Source of the DNA: Paracoccus lichenicola
GTDB lineage: Bacteria > Pseudomonadota > Alphaproteobacteria > Rhodobacterales > Rhodobacteraceae
Assembly (NCBI RefSeq): GCF_009708075.1
Contig: NZ_WMBT01000001.1
Span: 558,001 to 622,000, forward strand
Length of the DNA: 64,000 bases
Direction of reading: 5' to 3'
Position numbers and translations under genes: made by a program. This document shows, one piece after another, positions 50,789-59,030 of the stretch (the stretch's first letter is position 1; each line of letters starts with the position of its first letter). The notes under the pieces are model-generated. The model saw only the letters and a program-made list of their open reading frames with translations. It was not told the origin of the DNA and did no database searches.

Positions 50789-50826
50789 CGGCGGGTTGGC
50801 GGAGAGGTTACGCAGCGGATTGCAAA
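50789..50826 (+). repeat. attL: 38-bp copy of the 5' half of tRNA-Cys
   Basis: Identical to 61545-61582. The identity runs from the base before the tRNA 5' end to the anticodon loop (TTGCAAA) and then stops (GCCCC here, TCCGT at the right end). Crossover therefore took place in or before the anticodon loop. Confidence 0.93.
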
Positions 50827-50869
50827 GCCCCGCTGGTTTCCCGCCAGATCAACCGCTTCCCCGAAAATC

Positions 50870-50910
50870 GTTATCAGGACATACCGCGAACGGGCGGTGA
50901 ACGTGATAAC
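50870..50910. repeat. Left-end TGATAAC motifs, candidate integrase arm sites
   Basis: TGATAAC occurs inverted at 50870-50876 (GTTATCA) and direct at 50904-50910, within 85 bp of attL. Two direct copies occur near attR. A role as arm-type Int or Xis sites is inferred from position only. Confidence 0.35.
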
Positions 50911-51042
50911 GGCCTTTCCAGCCCTGAAATAGACACAAACGAAAACCCCGGCGCGCTGACGGGCGCAACCGGGGCTGATCTGCATTCCTGGCTGGAATGG
51001 GTGGATCTTAACATTCAGCGTGAGTCGGCGGCAAGGGTCTTG

Positions 51043-51285
51043 ATGGAGGCCGTTCTGGCCTGCGACCCGCACGACCGCATCCCGCTGATGGAACGGTTCA
51101 TCGACGCGCTGCGCCCCGGCGATCCTCTGTCCCCCTTCATGGGCATCATGGCATCGGCCCGCGATTGGGCATCTTGGGCCAGCCGCGCCGAACTGAAAGC
51201 CTATGCCTTGGCCTGTTACGAGGCCATGAGCGGGCGCGACCAAGCGGCGTTCCTGGGGCATATCGACCGGAGGACTGCGGCATGA
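51043..51285 (+). CDS. Small hypothetical satellite protein, about 80 aa
   Basis: The ATG at 51043 has AAGGG five bases upstream and gives MEAVLACDPHDRIPLMERFIDAL. The frame is open further upstream with a possible GTG at 51001 and no in-frame stop as far as attL, so the N terminus is uncertain. The protein is helical and acidic/Ala-rich with no recognised domain. Its stop overlaps the next start (ATGA). Confidence 0.6.
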   Translation: MEAVLACDPHDRIPLMERFIDALRPGDPLSPFMGIMASARDWASWASRAELKAYALACYEAMSGRDQAAFLGHIDRRTAA

Positions 51286-51518
51286 ATACGCAATCCCTGC
51301 CCCCGGTCGATGAACTGCTCTGGTCCTGGCCGTCCGTCTGCAAGGCGGCAAAGGAGGAATGGGCCAAGGGCTTTGCCCTGTCCATCGCTAAGCAGTCCAA
51401 GCGGCGCAACTGGCGACCAAGCCCCAAGCAACACGCCCTAATGATGCGCATGGTGAACGAGGTCTATCGGCACCGTGGCGACTTTGACGGGCAGGACGAC
51501 TTTGAGGTGATCGAATGA
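51282..51518 (+). CDS. Small hypothetical satellite protein, 78 aa
   Basis: MNTQSLPPVDELLWSWPSVCKAAKEEWAKGF begins in an ATGA overlap with the preceding gene and ends in an ATGA overlap with the Spo11-like gene. A basic central part (KQSKRRNWRPSPKQHALMMRM) might bind nucleic acid. No family recognised; a small-terminase or replication-accessory role is only a guess. Confidence 0.65.
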   Translation: MNTQSLPPVDELLWSWPSVCKAAKEEWAKGFALSIAKQSKRRNWRPSPKQHALMMRMVNEVYRHRGDFDGQDDFEVIE

Positions 51519-52477
51519 GCGTTCATCACCTTTCTACAGCCAGCCGTAAAACTGAACCGGACGATATTACAGCCAGCCGTAAAACTGGCCGGGCGCGTGG
51601 CTACATCGAAAACTACCGCCCCCAAGCCAAGACGCTGGAACTTCTGGAACAGGTCAAAGACGTGCTGGACGAATATCGCCAGTATTGGCCGCTGACCTGT
51701 CGCCAGATCTTCTATCGGCTGGTCGGGGCGCATGGCTATGACAAGACGGAGGCGGCTTATGGTCGCCTTTGCCATCACCTTGCCAATGCGCGCCGGGGCC
51801 GGTTCATCCCCTTCGCAGCGATCCGTGACGATGGGGTGACGACCTATCGCCGCGATCACTTCGAGGATCGGGATGCTTTTCTGCGCCGCGTTCGTGAAAT
51901 GGGCAGGAACTACACCCGCGATAAGCTGGCCGGGCAAGACCTGCATATCGAGGTTTGGTGCGAAGCGGCGGGGATGCTGCCCCAGTTGGACGATGTGGCC
52001 GAACCCTATTCGGTGCGCGCCTATTCGTCCGGCGGCTTTGACAGCCTGACGGCCAAGAAGGATCTGGCAGCGCGTATCTGCCGGATCGGCAAGCCGACCG
52101 TGATCCTGCACCTGGGCGACTTCGACCCGAGCGGAGTTTCCATCTTCGACAGCGTGGCCGAGGACGTGGCCGCGTTTGTGGAAACCGACAGGCCATGGGG
52201 GACAATCCATGTCACCTTTGAGCGTGTCGCCCTGACTGCGGATCAGGTGCGCCAGTATGGGCTGCCGACTGCCCCACCAAAGGCGACAGACAGCCGGTCA
52301 AAGGGATGGGACGGCGGCACCTGCCAGCTGGAAGCCCTGCCGCCGAACGTCATTGCCGACATTCTGCGGGAAGCAATCGAACGGCACATAAGCATGGTGC
52401 AACTGGAAATCGACCGGATCGATGAAGAACGCGACCGGCGTGAAATCCAGACCCTGCTTCTGGCCCCGCCGAAATAG
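51515..52477 (+). CDS. Orphan Spo11/topoisomerase VI subunit A-like protein (Mini-A type)
   Basis: 320 residues. Residues 41-110 look like a winged-helix 5Y-CAP domain with TCRQIFYRLVG, where Tyr67 matches the DNA-cleaving tyrosine of the Spo11/TopoVI-A motif R-D-I-Y-Y. A Toprim domain follows: Glu150 in HIEVWCEAAGML and the metal motif DFDPSG (202-207). No topoisomerase VI B (GHKL ATPase) gene is present. Orphan A-like proteins (Mini-A) are known from mobile elements, with roles not settled. Start is supported by GAGGTGATCGA and an ATGA overlap. A replication or recombination role in the satellite is inferred. Confidence 0.75.
   Translation: MSVHHLSTASRKTEPDDITASRKTGRARGYIENYRPQAKTLELLEQVKDVLDEYRQYWPLTCRQIFYRLVGAHGYDKTEAAYGRLCHHLANARRGRFIPFAAIRDDGVTTYRRDHFEDRDAFLRRVREMGRNYTRDKLAGQDLHIEVWCEAAGMLPQLDDVAEPYSVRAYSSGGFDSLTAKKDLAARICRIGKPTVILHLGDFDPSGVSIFDSVAEDVAAFVETDRPWGTIHVTFERVALTADQVRQYGLPTAPPKATDSRSKGWDGGTCQLEALPPNVIADILREAIERHISMVQLEIDRIDEERDRREIQTLLLAPPK
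51535..51587 (+). repeat. 20-bp direct repeat inside the start of the Spo11-like gene
   Basis: TACAGCCAGCCGTAAAACTG occurs at 51535-51554 and 51568-51587, 33 bp apart, so the protein has TASRKT twice near its N terminus. It may be a tandem duplication or a binding site (origin or operator) embedded in the gene. Confidence 0.7.
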
Positions 52478-52973
52478 CGAACCCCTGCCCCCGCGTCACG
52501 GGCGCGGCGCGGGGGCATCCATCCATCGAAGCAGACCGGACCATGAGCCGGGCATATTCCACCAACCGCCCTAGCTTCTGACCGCCGAGCGAATTCAGCG
52601 GAAGGGGATGCCGCAACCCCGCACCAAATCGCGGCAATGACGATCCGGGGACTACCCCAACCCGGCGGGACACCGGCACATTCTAGGCCCCGCCAGAAAC
52701 GCGACACTTAACCCACCGGCTGGTGAACACGGGAATGACCTGTGGTGACAGACCGGGGACCGGACAGGGAGGCATCCCACCGGGGCAGGATCAAAGCCTG
52801 CGGGACAGCGGCTGGCCCCCGTCATCGGGCATCGCGTGGATACGGATCGAGGAAGCCGAATGTCTGTCTCCTGCATGTCGGGGGGACAGTAGCGGGGACC
52901 GGCTATTGCCTATCGCATAGTTGCGAACCATTCTCAACTAGACTACATTGGAACAAACCGAGGCCCCAAGCAA
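52478..52973. other. 496-bp non-coding stretch, candidate packaging/origin region
   Basis: I see no convincing gene. It opens with a perfect 10-bp hairpin TGCCCCCGCG/CGCGGGGGCA (52486-52517, 12-base loop), contains CGGGGACCGG twice (52754-52763 and 52893-52902), and ends with the head-operon promoter. Position just before the packaging genes makes it a candidate cos or pac site, without direct evidence. Confidence 0.4.
52903..52949 (+). promoter_or_regulatory. Head-operon promoter with upstream operator
   Basis: CTATTGCCTATCGCATAG (52903-52920) is an imperfect CTATTG-N6-CAATAG dyad like the one at 59728-59745. It abuts TTGCGA (52921-52926), which is followed after 17 bp by TACATT (52944-52949), 25 bp before the connector start. 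An activator bound directly upstream of a weak -35 is the expected layout for late-gene activation. Confidence 0.5.
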
Positions 52974-53489
52974 ATGATGTCCTACACCCGCACCCCGATC
53001 AGCCTTGCCGACCCGTTCGACCTGGACGCGGTGAAGCAACACGCGCGCGTTGACGGCGATCACGATGATGCAGCCATTGCGATGATGGCCCGTGCTGCTG
53101 CCCGCGAGATCGAGGCCCATGCGGAACTGGCCCTGCTGCATCAGTTGATCACGCTGACCGTGGATGCCACGGGGCAAGCCATCCCCCTGCCCTGCGGTCC
53201 TGCTGCATCTGATGCCGAGGTGCTGGTGGACGGGCTGGCCCTGGTGAACGGACTGACAGGCGGGCGCTATCCCGTGCTGCACCTGCCCGACTATACACGC
53301 GGGCCTGTGGTCGTGTCCTATGTCGCGGGCTTCGGCCCTGATGCAGGCAGCATCCCCGATGACCTGGCGCTTGCCATCGCTGACCAGACGGCGCGGTCCT
53401 ATGATCTGCGCGGGGCCGAGGATGGGCCGCAGGGACTATCGGTGGCAGCGTCTCGCATCGCAGCCCGCTATCGCAGGGTGGCGGTGTGA
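52974..53489 (+). CDS. Head-tail connector protein (gp6-like)
   Basis: 171 residues with the phage gp6/phiE125 gp8-like connector pattern: DLDAVKQHARVDGDHDDAAIAMMARAAAREIEAHAE at the N terminus, a beta-rich middle and DLALAIADQTARSYDLRG at the C terminus. Connectors close the filled head and present the tail attachment ring, so its presence suits particles that must accept a tail. It is the first gene of the head operon and ends in a GTGA overlap with terL. Confidence 0.8.
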   Translation: MMSYTRTPISLADPFDLDAVKQHARVDGDHDDAAIAMMARAAAREIEAHAELALLHQLITLTVDATGQAIPLPCGPAASDAEVLVDGLALVNGLTGGRYPVLHLPDYTRGPVVVSYVAGFGPDAGSIPDDLALAIADQTARSYDLRGAEDGPQGLSVAASRIAARYRRVAV

Positions 53490-55114
53490 CGGCGGCAGCG
53501 ACCAGGGCGAAGGGGCGCAAGGGGCAGGCCGCATCTGGTCCCAATGCCCCCAAAGTCGGCAAATCCAAGCACCGGGGGCTGACTAATCCTCGCGCGCGTT
53601 CTGACGATCCGGCGGCAAAAACCCTGGACTTCATCCGGTCCCTGCGGATCCCCGAGGGGCCGTTGCATGGGCAGAATTTCAGCCTGGCACCCTTTCAAGA
53701 GGACTTCATTCGGGGCGTTCTGGCACCCGAGACAATGACGGCGATGCTTTCCGTTGGCAGGGGACAAGGCAAGTCGATGCTGTCTGCGGCGCTGGCCCTG
53801 GCGCACCTCATGGGCGTGTCTGACGATCAGCCGAGGCGGCAAGTGATCATCGCGGCCCGCGTAAAGGAACAGGCGCGCATCGCTTGGGAATATGTGCAGG
53901 CCATCGTTCTGCAACTGCCCGAGGATGAACAGGCGCTGTTCACCTTCCGGCAGGCTCCACGTCTGGAAATCAGCTATGAAGGCAACGGCGGCGGCATGAT
54001 CCGGGCCGTGGCGGCAGATGCCAAGAACCTGCTTGGCCTAAGCCCGACGATGATTTGCGAGGATGAATTCGGCCATTGGCATCCTGACAAGGGGATGCAG
54101 CTTCATGCGGCCTTAGAGACTTCGGCGGGCAAGCGGCGGGCCAAGACCATCATCATATCGACTTCGGCAAGCGACGACACGCACCCGTTTTCGCAGATGC
54201 TGGACAACCCCCCGCCTCATTCCTTCATCATCGAATGCCGCGCGCCTTTGGGCCAGCCTGCCGACGACTTGGCAGGCATCAAGGCTGCAAACCCCGGCGC
54301 GGAACATGGCATCGGCCCGTCCCTGCAATGGCTGCAAGATCAGGCCCGCGTGGCGATCCAGCGGGGCGGACAGGCTCTCACGGGCTTCCGGCTCTACAGC
54401 CTCAATCAGCGCGTTTCGGACGTGGGCAAGGCGCAGCTGGTGACGGCTGACGAATGGCAGGCTTGCGAGGCAACAGAACTGCCCCCGCGTGAAGGCGAGT
54501 GCATTGTGGGCCTGGACCTTGGCGGCAGCCGCAGCATGTCCGCCGTGGCGCTGTATTGGCCGCTGACAGGCCGTCTTGAGGTGCAGGGCGCATTCCCCCA
54601 GAAACCCGGCCTCGCGGATCGTGGCGAAGCGGATGGCGTGAAGGACCGCTATGTGCAGATGCACGACCGGGGCGAATTGACCGTGACCGGCGAAAGCACC
54701 GTGCAGGTCGGGCCGTGGCTGCGGCAAGTCTGGGACGATCTGGTGCAGGACGCTGATGTGCGCGCCCTGATCTGCGACCGATACCGGCAGGCGGAATTGC
54801 TGGACGCCCTGACAGCGGCAGGCATCCGCGTTCCCGTGGTTTTCCGGGGGCAAGGCTTCCGCGACGGCGGGCAGGACGTTGAAGGCTTCCGCAAGGCTGT
54901 CTTTGACGGGGAAGTGCGCACGGCTCCGTCCCTGCTGCTGCGCTCTGCGGCGGCTGACGCGCTTGTCGTGGTCGATGATGCGATGAACGCCAAGCTGACC
55001 AAGGCGCGAAGCCTGGGCCGCATTGACGCTATCGCAGCCTCCATCCTGGCCGTTGCCGAGGGCCAGCGGCGCAAGGCCGCACCTCTGCGGAAAGCGAGGG
55101 TTGCATGGGCATGA
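53486..55114 (+). CDS. Terminase large subunit
   Basis: 542 residues; GTG start in a GTGA overlap. The packaging ATPase has Walker A GRGQGKS (91-97) and Walker B MICEDE (189-194) and the coupling region ISTSASDD; the C-terminal nuclease has VGLDLGGSRS (341-350, Asp344) and a late Asp in GRIDAIAASILAVAEG. It belongs to the HK97-like Terminase_1 type. No small terminase was recognised nearby. Confidence 0.9.
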   Translation: MTAAATRAKGRKGQAASGPNAPKVGKSKHRGLTNPRARSDDPAAKTLDFIRSLRIPEGPLHGQNFSLAPFQEDFIRGVLAPETMTAMLSVGRGQGKSMLSAALALAHLMGVSDDQPRRQVIIAARVKEQARIAWEYVQAIVLQLPEDEQALFTFRQAPRLEISYEGNGGGMIRAVAADAKNLLGLSPTMICEDEFGHWHPDKGMQLHAALETSAGKRRAKTIIISTSASDDTHPFSQMLDNPPPHSFIIECRAPLGQPADDLAGIKAANPGAEHGIGPSLQWLQDQARVAIQRGGQALTGFRLYSLNQRVSDVGKAQLVTADEWQACEATELPPREGECIVGLDLGGSRSMSAVALYWPLTGRLEVQGAFPQKPGLADRGEADGVKDRYVQMHDRGELTVTGESTVQVGPWLRQVWDDLVQDADVRALICDRYRQAELLDALTAAGIRVPVVFRGQGFRDGGQDVEGFRKAVFDGEVRTAPSLLLRSAAADALVVVDDAMNAKLTKARSLGRIDAIAASILAVAEGQRRKAAPLRKARVAWA

Positions 55115-55440
55115 TGCGCGATTGGCACCGGCATTCAAAGCGCGTGACCTCGACCAAACGCTGGCAGGTTCTGCGCCAGATCGTGCTGGAACGGGACAAC
55201 TGGGCTTGCGTGGATTGCGGCACCCGGCGCGGGCGGCTGGAAATCGACCATATCCAGTCCGTGCGGACCCGGCCCGACCTGGCCTTTGACCCGGCGAATT
55301 GTGCCGCCCGCTGTCCTTCCTGTCACACGAAAAAAACCCGGATCGAGTGCGGGCATCCCGCCCCGATCATCACCCCCGAGCGGCAAGCCTGGGGGCAACT
55401 CGTTGCCGAACTGGCGACAAACCCCAACCCGGCAACATGA
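55105..55440 (+). CDS. HNH endonuclease
   Basis: 111 residues (109 if the ATG at 55111, in an ATGA overlap with terL, is used). The HNH core has CVDCGTRRGRLEIDHIQSVRT, ANCAARCPSCHTKKT: two CxxC zinc pairs and the D-H catalytic dipeptide. In HK97-like phages an HNH protein next to terL is needed for cos cleavage and packaging; the same role is inferred here. Confidence 0.9.
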   Translation: MGMMRDWHRHSKRVTSTKRWQVLRQIVLERDNWACVDCGTRRGRLEIDHIQSVRTRPDLAFDPANCAARCPSCHTKKTRIECGHPAPIITPERQAWGQLVAELATNPNPAT

Positions 55441-55448
55441 GGTATCAA

Positions 55449-56684
55449 ATGCTGGACTCTGTGAAGATCGCCCGTCGCCAGTCGGAAATCCGGCAGGCAT
55501 TGGCGGGCCTGGTCGGCAAGGAAAGCCCGACCGAGGACGAAACCCGTTCCATGGAAAGCATGGATCAGGAATACCGGACCAACGAAACACGGTTCCGGGC
55601 TGCCCTGGTGGCCGAGGATCAGGAACGGCGCGAAGCCGGGGCCGATCTGGAAACGCGCTCCGACCGTGAATTCGCGGAACTGATCGGGCGCTTTGAACTG
55701 CGGCAGGTGGCCCTGTCCCTGGACGAAGGCCGGGCGCTTTCGGGCGCAACTGCCGAGGTGGTGCAGGAACTGCGCGCCAAGGGCGGCTATCAGGGCATCC
55801 CGGTCCCGCTGGCGGCTCTGGAAACCCGTGCGGGCGAAACCGTCGCGGCGGGCGTTCCGAACCCCAAGACCATCCGTCCCATCATCGACCGGATCTTCCC
55901 GAACAGCGTGGCCGAACGCCTGGGCGTCCAGCGCATCAACATCACGGCGGGCGAACTGGCCTTTCCCGTGGCGACCGCTGGCGCTGTCTTTGGCTGGCAG
56001 ACGACCGAACTTGGCAACGTGGGGGCGCAGCAAGCCTTTGCCACGACCGAACGCAGCCTGGCCCCCGATCACACCGGCGGCGCGCAGATGGTCATCAGCC
56101 GCAAGGCGCTGAAACAGGCGGGCGAAGGGTTGGAACAGGCGATCCGGCGCGACATGAACGCGGTGATCGGCGCGGAACTCGACCGCGTGGTGATCAGCGG
56201 CAGCGGCGCGGCGGGCCAGCCCCTGGGCATCATTCCGGGCGCTGCCACCTACGGCATCACCGCGACCGCCGTTGGCGCGACCGCGACCTGGGCGGCGTTC
56301 CGGGCGCAGCTGGTGGCCTTCATGGACGGCAACCAGATCACCGCGCCCGACCAGGTGAAGCTGGCCTTCGATCCGGCGATCTGGGCGGAACTGGACGCGG
56401 CGCTGATCACCGGCACGGCTGTTTCGGAATGGGACCGGCTGACCAAGCAGGTTGGCACCCCGGCAATCAGCAATGTCATCCCCGACAGGACCGCGATCCT
56501 GACCGCCACCGTGCAGGGCGTGGCCCCCGGCTATCTGGGCATCTGGGGCGGCGTTGACCTGATCCGGGATCCCTATACCAAGGCGGCATCGGGCCAGCTG
56601 GTGCTGACCGCGCTTGTGACGGCTGACTTCACCGTCCCGCGCGGCGCGCAAACCCGCATCCTGACCGGCATCGGGGCGCCCTGA
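55449..56684 (+). CDS. Major capsid protein, HK97 fold
   Basis: 411 residues. The N-terminal 100 residues are helical (KIARRQSEIRQALAGL to FELRQV) and match the scaffolding delta domain that the prohead protease removes. The shell domain follows, with the family pattern NPKTIRPIIDRIFPNSVAERLGV, SRKALKQAGEGLEQAIRRDMNAVIGAELDRVVISGSGAAGQPLGI and IWGGVDLIRDPYT. GAGG lies six bases before the ATG at 55449; an ATG at 55437 overlaps the HNH stop. The stop overlaps the protease start (TGATG). Confidence 0.92.
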   Translation: MLDSVKIARRQSEIRQALAGLVGKESPTEDETRSMESMDQEYRTNETRFRAALVAEDQERREAGADLETRSDREFAELIGRFELRQVALSLDEGRALSGATAEVVQELRAKGGYQGIPVPLAALETRAGETVAAGVPNPKTIRPIIDRIFPNSVAERLGVQRINITAGELAFPVATAGAVFGWQTTELGNVGAQQAFATTERSLAPDHTGGAQMVISRKALKQAGEGLEQAIRRDMNAVIGAELDRVVISGSGAAGQPLGIIPGAATYGITATAVGATATWAAFRAQLVAFMDGNQITAPDQVKLAFDPAIWAELDAALITGTAVSEWDRLTKQVGTPAISNVIPDRTAILTATVQGVAPGYLGIWGGVDLIRDPYTKAASGQLVLTALVTADFTVPRGAQTRILTGIGAP

Positions 56685-57238
56685 TGCTGTGGGGGGCGTC
56701 TCTCGGCGCACTGGAACTGCGCAGCGATGGCGGGGCAACCCGCCTGCGGGCGACGTTCCCCTATGGGGCGGAAACCGAACTGGCACCGGGGCGGCGTGAA
56801 GTCATCGCCCCGCGCGCCTTCGCTGACCGGATCGAGGCAGGCGGCGAAATCCACCTGCTGTCCGGTCACGACTACAACCGCCCGCTGGCATCCACCACGG
56901 CGGGCAACCTGTCCCTGCGCGATAGCGACGACGCGCTGATGATCGAGGCCGAGATTGACGGCGGCACGACCTGGGCGCGCGACTTCCTGGCAGCCCATGC
57001 AAGCGGGCTGATCCGCGGCCTGTCCCCTGGCTTCCGCGTCACCCCGGACGGTGAACGGATCGAGCGGCGCGGGGCTGGCGTCCTGCGCACCATCACCAAA
57101 GCGGCGCTGTTTGAAATATCGGCTGTCACCCGGCCCGCCTATCCTTCGGCGCAGATCGAGGCGCGGGCATGGGAAACCCATTGGGACCGGCTGCCCTATC
57201 GCGGCCCGGTCTATCACCTGAACCGTTGGAGGGTCTGA
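56684..57238 (+). CDS. Prohead protease (HK97 family, S78)
   Basis: 184 residues. His62 in LLSGHDYNRPLAS, Ser114 in RGLSPGFRV and Glu144 in ALFEISAVTRPAYPSA give the expected catalytic set. It cleaves the capsid delta domain during maturation. It lies after the capsid gene instead of before it, and joins both neighbours by TGATG overlaps. Confidence 0.92.
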   Translation: MLWGASLGALELRSDGGATRLRATFPYGAETELAPGRREVIAPRAFADRIEAGGEIHLLSGHDYNRPLASTTAGNLSLRDSDDALMIEAEIDGGTTWARDFLAAHASGLIRGLSPGFRVTPDGERIERRGAGVLRTITKAALFEISAVTRPAYPSAQIEARAWETHWDRLPYRGPVYHLNRWRV

Positions 57239-58311
57239 TGGGCCTGCTGAACCTGTTCCGGCGGTCTACGCGCGTAGACGTTCCCGAAACCCGTGCCATC
57301 CAGCCGGGCTATACCGCCAGCCTCATGGCAGCGCGCGAAGCGTGGATTTCCGGCGCATCCGGCCTGGCCGAGGTAACGGCGGCTGTGCAGACTTCCGTTT
57401 CTCTCTGGGAAAGCGGCCTGTCGCTGGCCGATGTGACCGGCACCGACCTGCTGGACCGGCGCAGCATGGCTATCACGGCCCGCGCTCTGGCCCTACGGGG
57501 CGAATGCCTGTTCCTGATCCGTGATAGGCTGATCCCGGCGACCGATTGGGACATCAGCACCCGCTACGGCCAACCCCGCGCCTATCGCGTGGGACTGCCT
57601 GAAATCGGCGGCGGGCGGAATGAAACCGTCCTGGCAGGCGAGGTGCTGCACTTCCGCATTGGCTGCGATGCTGTCACCCCCTGGGCAGGCTCTGCACCTC
57701 TGGCCCGTGCCAAGCTGTCGGCGCAGCTGCTGGAAGCCATCGAAACCGCGTTGCGCGACGTTTACCAGGACTCGCCTATTGGCAGCCTGATCGTGCCCGT
57801 GCCTGAAGGATCAGCCGAGGATATGGAGGCGCTGCGGCGGGGCTTCCGTGGCAGGCGCGGGCAGGCTCTGGTGATCGAGGGCGTGGCGCAGGCGACGGCG
57901 GCGGGCATGAACCCGAACATCGGCAAGTCACCGGATCAGCTTTCCCCGGATTTGTCCCGCACCTTGGCCGACCGGCTGCTGACTGATGCGAAAGGCGCAA
58001 TCTTTGGCACGTTCGGCGTCCTGCCCGGCCTGCACAACCCCGCCACGACCGGACCGATGGTCCGCGAGGCGCAGCGGCACCTTGCGCAGCTGGTGCTGCA
58101 ACCCGTCGCCAATCTCATGGCCGAGGAAGCCAGCGAGAAATTCGGGCTGGCCGTAAAAATCGACGTTGTGCGACCGATGCAAGCCTTTGACCACGGCGGC
58201 AAGGCGCGGGCGCTTGGCACGATGATGCAGGCGATGGCGCAGGCCAAGGAGGCCGGGCTTGACGATGCGACCGTGAAGGACGCGCTGACCTTCATCGACT
58301 GGGCGGATTGA
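57238..58311 (+). CDS. Phage portal protein
   Basis: 357 residues of the HK97-like portal family, starting MGLLNLFRR. Signature regions include RGECLFLIRDRLIPATDWDIS, GEVLHFRIGCDAVTPWAGSAPL, AEDMEALRRGFRGRRGQALVIEGV and EAQRHLAQLVLQPVANLMAEE. The portal forms the DNA entry vertex. It is the last head gene here, an unusual place. It is somewhat short for the family, and no truncation is evident. Confidence 0.88.
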   Translation: MGLLNLFRRSTRVDVPETRAIQPGYTASLMAAREAWISGASGLAEVTAAVQTSVSLWESGLSLADVTGTDLLDRRSMAITARALALRGECLFLIRDRLIPATDWDISTRYGQPRAYRVGLPEIGGGRNETVLAGEVLHFRIGCDAVTPWAGSAPLARAKLSAQLLEAIETALRDVYQDSPIGSLIVPVPEGSAEDMEALRRGFRGRRGQALVIEGVAQATAAGMNPNIGKSPDQLSPDLSRTLADRLLTDAKGAIFGTFGVLPGLHNPATTGPMVREAQRHLAQLVLQPVANLMAEEASEKFGLAVKIDVVRPMQAFDHGGKARALGTMMQAMAQAKEAGLDDATVKDALTFIDWAD

Positions 58312-58583
58312 CGAGATAGGGCCGGGATGCGCCCTGCGGGCTTTCGAGCGTCTTCACCGCAAAGCATCTGGGATCAGACGGCGAGTGCCCGGCGTCCGAC
58401 ATGCCGAAAACCCCGTCACGGCGCGGCCCCTTCTTCCATGGGGGCGCGGCGCAGGCTGCCACGATGCAGATCGGGGGCCGCCAACGCGGCACGAGCAAGT
58501 GCCATGGCCCGCGTCTGGGCAAGGGGCCGGGGGCGTCGGGATGGCGCACCGGCCCCGCTTCCTCAGAATATCCCGGTGCCTGC
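58312..58583. other. Intergenic stretch between the portal and the RHH regulator
   Basis: 272 bp. Several open frames cross it on both strands (for example 58327-58614), but none has a convincing start, known family or boundary; it presumably holds the head-operon terminator and the 3' end of the convergent regulator gene. Confidence 0.4.
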
Positions 58584-58928
58584 TTACTTGTCGTCTGGAG
58601 ATTTTCCGAAGTGAAGGCGCATATGACCTGGCCGCTTTTGTTCAAAACGCGGTTCAAGTTCAGGAAGCATGTCCGCAATCAGCCGGTTTACTTCGTCCAG
58701 CCTAGCAAGCCTCTCCGCGCGTGTTGGCGCTGCTTGAAGATACTGGAACATGTCATGGACAGTCATTTGAACGGGTGTGGGTGCGGGAAATTTATCTTCT
58801 AGCGCCGCGACGATTTCAGCGTTCATGCTGCGGTTGTTTGCATCTGCGGCGGCCTTGATCCGGTCGCGCAGATCATCAGGCATCCGAATGTTGACCTGGG
58901 CCTGCTCACGGGCTGGCGGCTTAGACAT
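58584..58928 (-). CDS. Arc-like ribbon-helix-helix repressor
   Basis: 114 residues. The N-terminal RHH domain is QVNIRMPDDLRDRIKAAADANNRSMNAEIVAALEDKF, where the strand VNIRM contacts DNA. The C-terminal 60 residues are charged and helical, possibly for oligomerisation. It is the only minus-strand gene of the element and is divergent from a second RHH gene across a repeat-rich operator, like a phage immunity switch. Confidence 0.85.
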   Translation of the reverse strand: MSKPPAREQAQVNIRMPDDLRDRIKAAADANNRSMNAEIVAALEDKFPAPTPVQMTVHDMFQYLQAAPTRAERLARLDEVNRLIADMLPELEPRFEQKRPGHMRLHFGKSPDDK

Positions 58929-58950
58929 GTAGTCCCCACGCTATCACATG

Positions 58951-59019
58951 CCAGCACAATGCTACTTTTTAGCATTGACGCAATACCAGCACTATGCTGT
59001 TATAGCATTGTGCTGGTAT
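58951..59019. promoter_or_regulatory. Operator cluster of the divergent RHH genes
   Basis: The half-site AGCATTGTGCTGG (or its complement) recurs. One dyad is AATGCTA-CTTTT-TAGCATT (58958-58976). A second is a 37-bp inverted repeat (58983-59019) with arms ATACCAGCACTATGCT / AGCATTGTGCTGGTAT, one mismatch, loop GTTAT. A further CCAGCACAATGCT starts at 58951. The sites fill the gap between the two regulator genes. Confidence 0.7.
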
Positions 59020-59030
59020 CGAGGACCGCC

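Noticed and set aside
52742..53053. GTG-started ORF in the stretch before the connector gene
   Set aside because: It overlaps the connector in another frame, its composition is not gene-like, and the promoter/operator lies within it.
58327..58802. Overlapping ORFs after the portal gene, considered as a small terminase or adaptor
   Set aside because: They lack a good start or family, run into the antisense of the RHH gene, and similar-quality frames exist on the other strand.
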